Source: GCA-2683825 sp965662355
Lineage (GTDB): Bacteria; Planctomycetota; UBA1135; GCA-002686595
Reading direction: 5' to 3'
Assembly: GCA_965662355.1 (NCBI GenBank)
Contig: CBFIHP010000015.1
Span: 1-64,000, forward strand
Length of the DNA: 64,000 bases
In this document: piece by piece, positions 7,796 through 16,398 of the stretch
Layout: every line of letters begins with the position of its first letter
Numbering within the stretch: the stretch's first letter is position 1
Notes under the pieces: generated by a model
What the model was told of the DNA's origin: nothing
Seen by the model: the letters and a program-made list of their open reading frames with translations, nothing else
The model's database searches: none
Position numbers and translations under genes: made by a program

Positions 7796-9934
7796 CTAGC
7801 GCCTTTCCCCCAGCGCTTCGATCCACGCGCGCAGGAGACGGACACCATCGGCGTCCACGATGTTGGTCGCAACGTTCGGCATACGCCCGTCCCCCAGGGT
7901 CTCGACTCGGTGTAGGAGAAGCGATTGTCCGGGTTTTCCAGAGGCCAGGATCCGGGGATCAGCCAGCCCCAGATCGCCCTGGCTCGGTGGTTCGTTCAAC
8001 ATGCGCGTCTCCGCCAAAGGCGTTTGCCAGCGCAGATCGATGCTGGCGTTGCCAGTTCCTCTCGGCTGGTGGCACATGGCGCAGTTCACGTCCAGCCAGG
8101 CCCGGGCGTGACGCTCGAGTTCGGCAGATTGGGTTGGGAGGTCCGCTAGATCGGCGGGAAACCGGGGGGCAGTTTGCGGATCGAAGTCGTCGGGAACCTG
8201 AACCAGCTCGCGCCTGGCCATAGCTTCGATTTGATTCGCGCCATCGACGGTTCGGTTCAACTGCGCCGTCGTCAAGCCCAGAACAAAGCCAGAAGACGCC
8301 GTGTGGCAACTGACGCATTCGGATGCCGAAGGTGCGTGCCACGTGCGCACGAGAGCCCCCGGATACAGCTCGAACTGTCGGCCCTCCACGGCCAGCTGGG
8401 CTTCGTTGCCGCTCGCGTCCCAGACGTAGGTGGCCGCCTTCCAGCCCTGGCTCGTGCGTAGGATCATGCGCGTCTCCAGGGTGCGACTGCGTCCCAGGTC
8501 CTTGATTTCGAAGTTCTTGACCAGCAACGCACCGACAGGAACTTCCCAGGCTCCATGCCTCTGATATTCCAGGACACCCCCTTCGAGCAGACCGATGTAA
8601 CGTTGCTTGGCGGCGCCGTCGGACCAGAAGGGCACGTTGATCTCGTAGGGAATCATGTGCTCACCCAGACGGCCCTCGGGAACAGAGGCGAACACCCCGG
8701 TCTCTGACAGGCGTATGGGCCAGGAAGCGAAGGTGTCTTCGGGACTCGCAGTAGGCACGATGCGGTAGATGCCACCGTCGAAGCTGGTCAAGAAGAGCTC
8801 GCCTTCGTCGTCCTCTCCAAAAGAGCTGATGCTTCGACCAGTGCGGCGAACAAGCTGGCTTTCGAAGCCTCCTTCATCGTTGCGAACCAAACGCCACAGA
8901 TTGCCGGAAGCATAGTCCCCATAGAAATAGGAGCCGATCAGCGCGGGGTGGCGCTTTCCTCGATAGACGTAGCCACCGGTCACCGAGATCCCGAGATCCC
9001 GCCCGTACGCCGCAACCGGCTCGATGGGTTCGCCAAGAGAAATCTCGGCGTTCGAAAAGCGCTCGAGGCCCTCGTTCGCATTCCAACCGTAGTTGCCCGC
9101 CTCCTCGATCAGGAGAATCTCCTCGAAGCGATTCTGCCCCACATCGCCGGCCCAGAGATCACCGTTGTCGCGATCGAAAGCGAAACGCCACACGTTTCGC
9201 AGGCCAAAGGCCCACAGCTCGCGGCGCACACCCTCTTCCTCGTAGGCAAAGGGATTGTCATCGGGAATCGCATAGCGAAGTCCGTCCTCGGAATCGTCGA
9301 CATCGATGCGCAGGATCGCCCCCAGCACGGTCTCCAGATTCTGGCCATTCCCGTGCGGATCGTTGGCGGCGCCACCGTCCCCAAGAGAGATGTACAGATA
9401 CCCGTCCGGTCCGAAGGCCAACATGCCGCCGTTGTGATTTCGATAGGGCTGCTTCTCTTCGAAGAGCACCTCCTCCGATCCCCCGTCCGCACGCTTTGGA
9501 TCCGTTTCCGAGACGCGAAAGCGCGATATCGTGCTGGTCATGTCACTACGTGAGGATGAGTAGTGCACGAAGAACGTCCCGTTCTCGGCGAAGCGCGGGT
9601 GGAAGGCCAGCCCGAGCAACCCCTCTTCATTGCCGCGCCGATTGACCCGATCGCGTATGTCCAGAAAGAGCGCACTGGATGATGGGTCATCGCCATCGAA
9701 CCAACGAATCACGCCATCTTGCTCAACGACGAAGATCCGCCCGCTGGCATCGCCGGCACCGGCGAGGAAAACCGGACGTTCGAAGCGCAGCAACGGAAAG
9801 GCGCGCTCGACTCCGATACCGGCGGAGGTCCCTTCCGGACGATCCGCGGCGGCCTGCGAGGAGACGGACAGCACCAACCCACAGGCGATCAGTGCGGACG
9901 TTAGCGAGGACGATACATGCATCTCGTGGGACAT
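7796..9934 (-). CDS. PQQ-type sugar dehydrogenase (HHIP/Gdh-B fold) fused to a C-terminal haem c region
   Basis: About 712 residues from the ATG at 9934. A signal peptide (LTSALIACGLVLSVSSQAAA) is followed by a six-bladed propeller of the soluble glucose/aldose sugar dehydrogenase family: GLLGLAFHPRFAENGTFFVHYS, YRNHNGGMLAFGPDGYLYIS, LGDGGAANDP and ELWAFGLRNVWRFAFD. After about residue 380 comes a second region with haem-binding motifs CVSCH and CAMCH, like the c-type cytochrome-related domain found at the C-terminus of such dehydrogenases in marine bacteria. Fusion would let electrons from sugar oxidation pass straight to a periplasmic haem. The annotated start excludes 67 upstream codons with no leader character. 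It is divergent from the DUF1549/1553 gene. Confidence 0.85.
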   Translation of the reverse strand: MSHEMHVSSSLTSALIACGLVLSVSSQAAADRPEGTSAGIGVERAFPLLRFERPVFLAGAGDASGRIFVVEQDGVIRWFDGDDPSSSALFLDIRDRVNRRGNEEGLLGLAFHPRFAENGTFFVHYSSSRSDMTSTISRFRVSETDPKRADGGSEEVLFEEKQPYRNHNGGMLAFGPDGYLYISLGDGGAANDPHGNGQNLETVLGAILRIDVDDSEDGLRYAIPDDNPFAYEEEGVRRELWAFGLRNVWRFAFDRDNGDLWAGDVGQNRFEEILLIEEAGNYGWNANEGLERFSNAEISLGEPIEPVAAYGRDLGISVTGGYVYRGKRHPALIGSYFYGDYASGNLWRLVRNDEGGFESQLVRRTGRSISSFGEDDEGELFLTSFDGGIYRIVPTASPEDTFASWPIRLSETGVFASVPEGRLGEHMIPYEINVPFWSDGAAKQRYIGLLEGGVLEYQRHGAWEVPVGALLVKNFEIKDLGRSRTLETRMILRTSQGWKAATYVWDASGNEAQLAVEGRQFELYPGALVRTWHAPSASECVSCHTASSGFVLGLTTAQLNRTVDGANQIEAMARRELVQVPDDFDPQTAPRFPADLADLPTQSAELERHARAWLDVNCAMCHQPRGTGNASIDLRWQTPLAETRMLNEPPSQGDLGLADPRILASGKPGQSLLLHRVETLGDGRMPNVATNIVDADGVRLLRAWIEALGERR

Positions 9935-10207
9935 GATGGTGAAAAGGGTGCACCAGGATACGGGGCCCCGTCGCCGTTGCGCGAGGACACGAAGAGAAAC
10001 GTGACTCGAGACGAGAAGAGGCCGTATTGCCGGATCGAGCGTGGCTTTCGGCGCACGTGAAGCCGAGGGTATTCGCACCTCGAGCAAGGCAACATTGCGC
10101 GCAATCTCCTCCCCCTGCCGTGAAGCGGGCCACACCGGAGCGTGCCCTCCAGTGGTAATGCTCTACGGCTGTGCGGTTTTGGGTTATTCTCTGGTTCCAC
10201 TTCGCAG

Positions 10208-13200
10208 ATGTCCGCGCACCTGAAAAGAGTCTTCCACGGCGTCCTCGGCGTCGTCCTCCTCGGTGGCTCTCCTGTCGGTGGCCAGGCCGTCGATGAGAGC
10301 AAGCTGGCCGTGGAAGTGCTCGCGATCCTGGAGGCCAAGTGCTTCTCGTGTCATGGGCCGGATCGAGTTCGTGGTGGTTTGCGCCTGGACGATCCCGATC
10401 GGCTCCGCGAAGAAGGTCGTTCGGGAAAGCGGGCGGTCGTGCCCGGGGATCCATCGGAGAGCGAGCTCTTGCGGCGCGTCTCGCTGGACGATGTCGACGA
10501 GCGGATGCCCCTGGAGTTGCCGCCGCTTCTCGACCACGAGATCGAGACCCTACGGCGCTGGATCGCCTCGGGTGCGCCGCGAGCGGCCGATCAGCGGGAA
10601 CACTGGTCGTATCTGCCATTGCAGCGGGCCGATCCACCGGAGGTCGGTCTCGAGGCGTGGATCGAGAATCCGATCGATCGTTTTGTACTGGCGCGACTCG
10701 AGGCTGCGGACGCCACCCCCGCGCCGAAAGCGGACCGGGCCACGCTGATCCGGAGACTCAGCCTGGACCTCCTGGGGTTGCCGCCGACGCCGGAAGAGGT
10801 GGAACGCTTCACCCAGGACGCCCGGGAAGGGGCCTATGAACGCCTAGTGCAGAGGCTCCTGGATTCGCCCCACTATGGAGAGAAGTGGGCGCGCCATTGG
10901 CTGGATCTCGCCAGGTACGCCGATTCCAATGGCTACTCCTACGACTCGCCGCGTTCGATGTGGCCGTACCGCGACTGGGTCATCCGCTCCTTCAATCGGG
11001 ACATGCCCTTCGATGAGTTCACCATCGAGCAGCTTGCTGGTGATCTGCTCGACCGGCCCAGTCGAGACCAGCTGATCGCCACCGGCTTTCATCGAAACAC
11101 GATGATCCAGGAAGAGATGGGAGCCGATGACGAGGAGTATCGCATCGAGGCCGTCAAGGATCGGGTCGAGACCACGGGCACGACGTGGCTCGGGATGACG
11201 CTGAATTGTGCGCAGTGCCACGACCACAAGTACGACCCGATCACCCAGCGCGACTACTACGGCCTGTTCGCCATCTTCAACAACTCTCTGGACCGTGGGC
11301 GGTCGAACCGACCGAAGATCAAGGTGCCCACGGTCGAACAAATGCGAGAGACGAAGGCTCTCGAGCCGCTTTACGAGAAGGTGCTGGAGAGACTCGCCCC
11401 CGACAATCCGGAAGTACGTAAGGCACGACAGGAGTGGGAACGCAATTTCACCCCCACCGAGGATATCTGGTCGCCCGTCGAACTGCTGACGTTCCAGTCG
11501 ACAGCCAACGTCAGCCTGGAGCAGCTCCCCGACAATTCCATCCTGGCATCGGGACCGCCTGTATTCGGGACGGAATACCTCGTCACGGCCAAGACCTCGC
11601 TACCCAGAATCACAGCGCTCCGCATCGAGATGCTTCCGGACGAGAGCCTTCCAGGTGGAGGGCCCGGGCGTGGGGTCAATGGAGACTTCGTTTTGAGCGA
11701 GGTCGAGTTTGCACTCGTGCAGGCGGGCGGCGAAGCAGCGGGCGAGGCGAAGAAGTTTTCCAGCGTCACGGCAAGCTCGTCCCTGAGGGACTGGGCCCCC
11801 GAAGATGCTATCGACGGCTTTCGCTTTTCGGGATGGGCGGTTGGCCAGGAAGCCGGCCGAGCCCATGAAATCGTGCTCATGTTCGCGCAACCGATCGACA
11901 TCCAGGCAGCATCTGTTCTGCGTGTGAGCCTCGGCCAGCAAGCGGGCTTTCGCTACCTGATAGGCCGCTTTCGCCTCTCGGTCTCGGACACGTCGGCGAC
12001 GTCGCGGGCGAGGCCCTACTCGATCGAACACATCGCCGGCATTCTGGCTACGCCTGCAGGAGAACGAAACCAGCGCGAACTCGACGAACTCAGCGAATAC
12101 CACGTCCGCACCGACGCGAGGTTCGAACCCATTCACCGTGAGATAGACTCCTTGCTCGAGCGCCGCCCGCGGGCTGCAACAACGCTGGTCATGCGGGAAC
12201 GACCTGCTCGACGAGCGACGCATCTCTTCGTGCGCGGCGACTTCACAAAGCCCGGTCCTCTCGTCGAGCCAAGCACACCGGGAATCCTTCCCCCGCTCGA
12301 CAAGCTCGAACCGACGCGACTCGACCTCGCGAGGTGGTTGGTTGACGACGCCAGCTTTGTGACGGCACGGGTCACCGTGAATCGTTGGTGGCAGCGTTTC
12401 TTTGGCGTCGGCCTCGTCGAAACCGAGGACGACTTCGGCACGCGAGGCTCGCCTCCGTCGCATCCGGCGCTCCTCGACTGGCTGGCGGGGCAGTTCATCG
12501 CGCGTGGGTGGAGCATGAAGGAGATGCACAGGCTGATCGTGTCGTCGTCCACGTATCGCCAGTCATCGAACCCGGGCACCGACCTCTCTGAGCGCGACCC
12601 CACCAATCGGCTTCTTTCCCACCAATCGCGCCTGCGGCTCGAACCGGAGGTCATTCGCGATTCGGCACTGCGCGCGGCGGGGCTTCTCAACCCCGCCGTC
12701 GGTGGCCCGCCGGTCTACCCCCCGCTCCCCGCCTACGAAAGCCCGGCGACAGTTCCCAAGCAATGGCCCACCAGCGAGGGCAGTGATCGCTATCGCAGAA
12801 CGCTGTACACGCACCTCTGGCGAACCGATCCTTTTCCGTACTTGCTCAGCTTCGACTTCTCGGCTCCGACGTCGGTGTGTTCGCGAAGAATGGTTTCGAA
12901 CACGGCACTTCAAGCGCTTGTCCTGGCCAACGATCCGATGTTCGTGGAGCTTGCTGTGGGCATGGGCGAGAGGGTCATGGCGATCGGAACGAAGGCGAGC
13001 GTGAAGGAGCGGATCGATCGGCTCTTCTTCTGGAGCCTCGGACGCATACCGCGCGCGGACGAGCTCGAGATCGTCGTGCAGTTCTACGAACAACAGCGAG
13101 GAAGCTTCGCCGCAGCGCGAGAGGAGGCTCTCGAGTTCACGGCCGGACCGTCTTCCGTTTCGACCAAGTCGATTGCGCCCACTGGTGCCACCGCCCCGGA

Positions 13201-13279
13201 CAAGCTCGTCGAGAAGGCTGCCTGGACAGCCGTCGCTCGCCTGATCATCAATCTCGATGAATTCATCACACGCGAGTAA
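10208..13279 (+). CDS. Planctomycete cytochrome C / DUF1549 / DUF1553 protein
   Basis: About 1023 residues from the ATG at 10208, which gives the leader MSAHLKRVFHGVLGVVLLGG. A PSCyt1 haem domain follows: CFSCHGPDRVRGGLRLDD with a later MPLELPPL axial-ligand region. Then comes DUF1549 (EKWARHWLDLARYADSNGY, with an internal NCAQCHDHKYDPI haem site), a middle F5/8-like beta region, and DUF1553 (VTVNRWWQRFFGVGLVETED and the SRLRLEPEVIRDSAL block). This architecture is typical of Planctomycetes and Verrucomicrobia, where it is almost always followed by DUF1501; the biochemical role is unknown. The next gene starts 23 bases before its stop, so they are co-translated. Confidence 0.93.
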   Translation: MSAHLKRVFHGVLGVVLLGGSPVGGQAVDESKLAVEVLAILEAKCFSCHGPDRVRGGLRLDDPDRLREEGRSGKRAVVPGDPSESELLRRVSLDDVDERMPLELPPLLDHEIETLRRWIASGAPRAADQREHWSYLPLQRADPPEVGLEAWIENPIDRFVLARLEAADATPAPKADRATLIRRLSLDLLGLPPTPEEVERFTQDAREGAYERLVQRLLDSPHYGEKWARHWLDLARYADSNGYSYDSPRSMWPYRDWVIRSFNRDMPFDEFTIEQLAGDLLDRPSRDQLIATGFHRNTMIQEEMGADDEEYRIEAVKDRVETTGTTWLGMTLNCAQCHDHKYDPITQRDYYGLFAIFNNSLDRGRSNRPKIKVPTVEQMRETKALEPLYEKVLERLAPDNPEVRKARQEWERNFTPTEDIWSPVELLTFQSTANVSLEQLPDNSILASGPPVFGTEYLVTAKTSLPRITALRIEMLPDESLPGGGPGRGVNGDFVLSEVEFALVQAGGEAAGEAKKFSSVTASSSLRDWAPEDAIDGFRFSGWAVGQEAGRAHEIVLMFAQPIDIQAASVLRVSLGQQAGFRYLIGRFRLSVSDTSATSRARPYSIEHIAGILATPAGERNQRELDELSEYHVRTDARFEPIHREIDSLLERRPRAATTLVMRERPARRATHLFVRGDFTKPGPLVEPSTPGILPPLDKLEPTRLDLARWLVDDASFVTARVTVNRWWQRFFGVGLVETEDDFGTRGSPPSHPALLDWLAGQFIARGWSMKEMHRLIVSSSTYRQSSNPGTDLSERDPTNRLLSHQSRLRLEPEVIRDSALRAAGLLNPAVGGPPVYPPLPAYESPATVPKQWPTSEGSDRYRRTLYTHLWRTDPFPYLLSFDFSAPTSVCSRRMVSNTALQALVLANDPMFVELAVGMGERVMAIGTKASVKERIDRLFFWSLGRIPRADELEIVVQFYEQQRGSFAAAREEALEFTAGPSSVSTKSIAPTGATAPDKLVEKAAWTAVARLIINLDEFITRE

Positions 13280-14675
13280 CGCAGACCACCTGGCCCGAGA
13301 GCTCACCCGCCGCGAAATTCTCGGCAGGTGCGGCATCGGCTTTGGATCGCTGGCCCTGTCGGCGATGCAAGATGGGCTGGGCTTGCACCTCCCCCATCAC
13401 CGCCCGCACGCAAAGAACATCATCTTTCTGTTCATGGGCGGAGGCCCGAGTCAGATCGACCTGTTCGACCACAAACCGAAGCTGACCGAGCTGGACGGTC
13501 AGGTCGTTCCCGCTTCCTTCTTCAACGACGCACGCTTTGCGTTCCTGAACACGTCCCAGGCGAAGTTGCTCGCCAGCCCGCGCAGGTTCGCACCCATGGG
13601 CCCCAGCGGTCTGAACTGCAGCGAGCTGCTCCCACACATCGGAAGCATCGGCGATCGTATCTGTGTCTTGCGCGGCATGAAGACCGAGGTCATCAACCAC
13701 GGTCCGGCCAAGCTGTTCATGAACACCGGCGCCCGCGTGTCGGGTCGCCCCAGCATAGGATCCTGGGTTCTCTACGGCCTCGGGTCGGAGAACCGCAACC
13801 TTCCCGGTTTCGTGGTCATGCTGTCGGGGGCCAGAGGTCCCAATGGAGGCGGCGTGCACTGGGACAGCGGATTCCTGTCCGCCCGCTATCAGGGCGTACC
13901 CTTTCGCAGCGGACCGGATCCGATCCTCGACCTGAACAATCCACCGGGCATCGACCGAGCTCGGCAGGAGGACTTCTTCGAGACGCTGAACAAGCTCAAC
14001 ACGCTCAAACTGAAAGAGCACTACAGCGATTCCCTGCGCGCCCGCATCGAGTCCTACGAACTCGCGAGCCGCATGCAACTCAGCGCAATAGATCTCACCG
14101 ATCTCTCCGGAGAATCGGACAGCACACTCGCCATGTACGGCGTCAAACCCGGCGAGTCTTCCTTCGGCATGAACTGCCTCATCGCCCGTCGCCTGGTGGA
14201 ACGGGGTGTGCGCTTCATCCAGCTATACCACACCGATTGGGACCACCACGGGCGTCCGCAACTGAACCTCGGCAAACCCCTCGGGGACATCTGTCGCGAA
14301 GTCGACCGCCCGTCGGCTGCCCTCGTACGAGACCTCGAGCAGAGAGGCCTCCTCGAAGACACCGTCGTCGTCTGGGGTGGCGAATTCGGACGCACGCCCA
14401 TGCGACAGGAACAGATCGCAGAGGGCCGGGACCATCACATCGACGCCTTCACCATGTGGCTGGCCGGCGGCGGTATCCGCCCTGGCCTCGAATTCGGCAA
14501 AACCGACGAGATCGGTTATTCCGTGGTGGAGAACGAAGTGCACGTCCACGACCTTCACGCAACCCTGCTCCACCTGCTGGGCATCGACCACGAACGCTTC
14601 ACCTATCGCTTCCAGGGGCGAGACTTCCGCTTGACCGACATCGCGGGCCGGGTCGTCTCCGAGATCATCGCCTGA
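13257..14675 (+). CDS. DUF1501 protein with Tat-like signal
   Basis: 472 residues. The N-terminus LTRREILGRCGIGFGSLALSAM has a twin-arginine-like signal. FLFMGGGPSQIDLFDHKP is the classic DUF1501 opening, and EDTVVVWGGEFGRTPM plus GRDHHIDAFTMWLAGGGI are the conserved sulfatase-like later blocks, related to the alkaline phosphatase superfamily. Its ATG lies inside the last codons of the DUF1549/1553 gene (23-base overlap), so the two proteins are produced together and probably act together at the cell surface or periplasm; the reaction is not known. It is convergent with the kinase cluster after 141 bases in which I see no clear terminator. Confidence 0.93.
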   Translation: MNSSHASNADHLARELTRREILGRCGIGFGSLALSAMQDGLGLHLPHHRPHAKNIIFLFMGGGPSQIDLFDHKPKLTELDGQVVPASFFNDARFAFLNTSQAKLLASPRRFAPMGPSGLNCSELLPHIGSIGDRICVLRGMKTEVINHGPAKLFMNTGARVSGRPSIGSWVLYGLGSENRNLPGFVVMLSGARGPNGGGVHWDSGFLSARYQGVPFRSGPDPILDLNNPPGIDRARQEDFFETLNKLNTLKLKEHYSDSLRARIESYELASRMQLSAIDLTDLSGESDSTLAMYGVKPGESSFGMNCLIARRLVERGVRFIQLYHTDWDHHGRPQLNLGKPLGDICREVDRPSAALVRDLEQRGLLEDTVVVWGGEFGRTPMRQEQIAEGRDHHIDAFTMWLAGGGIRPGLEFGKTDEIGYSVVENEVHVHDLHATLLHLLGIDHERFTYRFQGRDFRLTDIAGRVVSEIIA

Positions 14676-14816
14676 ATTCCGCGCCTGCACGCGACTGTAA
14701 CGATTGCCGGAAACAATGCGCGGCACAGAGCGTAGTTGGCGAACAACGAACACCGCTAGAAAGACTCCATGACCGCATTCCTGTTTGTAACGATCGCATG
14801 GTGCTCCGTATCTCGA

Positions 14817-16028
14817 TCAGCAAATCGGCAGGCGAATCGAGAATGTAGCGCCTTTGCCCTCTTCGCTTTCCAGGGCGATCGAACCCCCGTGTTTCTCGAC
14901 TACGACGGACCGGGTGATGGCAAGGCCTTGCCCCGTCCCCTTGCCCACGGGCTTGGTCGTGAAGAAGGGCTCGAAGATTCTCTTGTGAAGCTCCCGGGAG
15001 ATTCCCACGCCGGTGTCGCTGATGGAGATCTCGACCTGAGTGTCTTTTCGACGCGTGCGGATCGTGATCAATCCCATGGATCCCGGGCTATTCACATTAG
15101 CCTCCTCGATTGCATGGGCGGCATTGACAATCAAGTTGAGGATAACTTGATTCAGGTCCCCGATTAGGCAGTTGACCATTGGCAGTCCTTCATCGAAGTC
15201 GGTCTCGAGGGTAGCTACGTTCTTCCATGAATTGCGTGCCACCGTGATCGAATTCTTGATCAAGTGATTGATATCGGCCGGGAGCTTTTCCTTGGTCCCG
15301 GGATGGGAGAACTCCTTCATGGCCGCGACGATTTCGGCTACGCTGCTCAAGCCTTGCTTGCTCTCTGAAAGCGCATCTGGGACTTCGACGAGCAGACATT
15401 CCAGATCCGCATCCTTCTCAGCGGCAGCCAGGTCGTCCCGAATCGCGTCCGAGATCGCATCATCCATGCTGGAGACCAAGCCACGATAGGTGTCAACCAG
15501 CGCGAGCAGCGAACCGAAGGAGTCGCCCAGGAAACGCACGTTGTCGCCGACGTACTGGATCGGAGTGTTGATCTCGTGGGCGATGCCGGCCGCCAGGCGG
15601 CCGATTGACTCTAGCTTTTGTATGTTGGCCTGATCTTCGATGCGATCGGTGAATTGCTTGGAGCGGACCGCGGAGCGGACGCGTGCGAGGATTGTGGTCT
15701 CGTTGATGGGTTTGGTGACGTAGTCCTGCGCACCTGCGTCGAAGCCCTTGACAATGTCACTCTCGTTCGCCCTGGCGGTGACCATGATGACCGGAATCGA
15801 TTCGAGAGCTGGGTCCTTCTTGAGGCGCCTACAGACCTCGAATCCATCCATGCCGGGCATCATGACGTCGAGAAGAATGACGTCTGGGGATTCGTCGCGC
15901 ACGGCTTGGAGCGCTTCCTCTCCACTGCAAGCGGTCGCAACGTCCCAGCCTGCGTCCGAAAGCAGAAAGTCCAACAGCTTGACATTGTCGGGTACATCGT
16001 CCACCACCAAGATCTTGTTCGCGATCAT
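14817..16028 (-). CDS. Receiver-histidine kinase protein
   Basis: 403 residues from the ATG at 16028. Residues 1-120 are a receiver domain (KILVVDDVPDNVKL, phospho-acceptor in VILLDVMMPGMDGFE, Lys in YVTKPI). The rest is a kinase: H box GIAHEINTPIQYV, N box NLIVNAAHAIEEA, G1 DTGVGI, the EPFFTTKPVGKGTGQGL lid and a closing SIRLPIC. There is no membrane segment, so it is cytoplasmic and probably driven by phosphotransfer from the large kinase upstream. Its start lies one base after the stop of the stand-alone receiver. The frame extends 22 codons further up, but those belong to the receiver gene region. Confidence 0.93.
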   Translation of the reverse strand: MIANKILVVDDVPDNVKLLDFLLSDAGWDVATACSGEEALQAVRDESPDVILLDVMMPGMDGFEVCRRLKKDPALESIPVIMVTARANESDIVKGFDAGAQDYVTKPINETTILARVRSAVRSKQFTDRIEDQANIQKLESIGRLAAGIAHEINTPIQYVGDNVRFLGDSFGSLLALVDTYRGLVSSMDDAISDAIRDDLAAAEKDADLECLLVEVPDALSESKQGLSSVAEIVAAMKEFSHPGTKEKLPADINHLIKNSITVARNSWKNVATLETDFDEGLPMVNCLIGDLNQVILNLIVNAAHAIEEANVNSPGSMGLITIRTRRKDTQVEISISDTGVGISRELHKRIFEPFFTTKPVGKGTGQGLAITRSVVVEKHGGSIALESEEGKGATFSIRLPIC

Positions 16029-16029
16029 C

Positions 16030-16398
16030 TCAAGCTGCCAAAATAGAGCGCAGGGTCTCCAAGAACTGTTCCTCATCGATCGGCTTGGTAACAAGCGTCG
16101 TCATTCCAGAGGCCAGAATTTCACTATCCAGTCCTTTTATCGCGTGCGCGGTGACCGCAACGATGGGGATCTCTGCGAACCGCGAATCTTTCCTGAGCAT
16201 GCGTGTAGCTTCTTTGCCGTCTATCCCGGGCAAGGAAATGTCCATCAAAATCAAGTCGAATTCATCTCGCTCCAGGGCATCAAAAGCGTCCTCGGCCGAT
16301 TCGGACACGATGAAAGAGTGGCCTTCGTCCTCGAGGATCCAGGTGAGGAGGCGCCAGTTGTCCGTGTTGTCCTCGACGATCAGAATATGGCTACCCAA
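16030..16398 (-). CDS. Single-domain response regulator with TTG start
   Basis: 122 residues: a bare receiver domain starting GSHILIVEDNTDNWRLL, with phospho-acceptor Asp in LILMDISLPGIDGKEA, the switch Thr region IVAVTAH and Lys in LVTKPIDEEQF. The correct start is a TTG at 16398: AAGGAG lies 7 bases ahead of it, and the TTG overlaps the end of the large kinase gene by 8 bases, so translation is coupled. A start further upstream (16455) would add residues without receiver character. With no output domain it probably shuttles phosphate between the two flanking kinases, or acts on a protein target. Confidence 0.9.
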   Translation of the reverse strand: MGSHILIVEDNTDNWRLLTWILEDEGHSFIVSESAEDAFDALERDEFDLILMDISLPGIDGKEATRMLRKDSRFAEIPIVAVTAHAIKGLDSEILASGMTTLVTKPIDEEQFLETLRSILAA

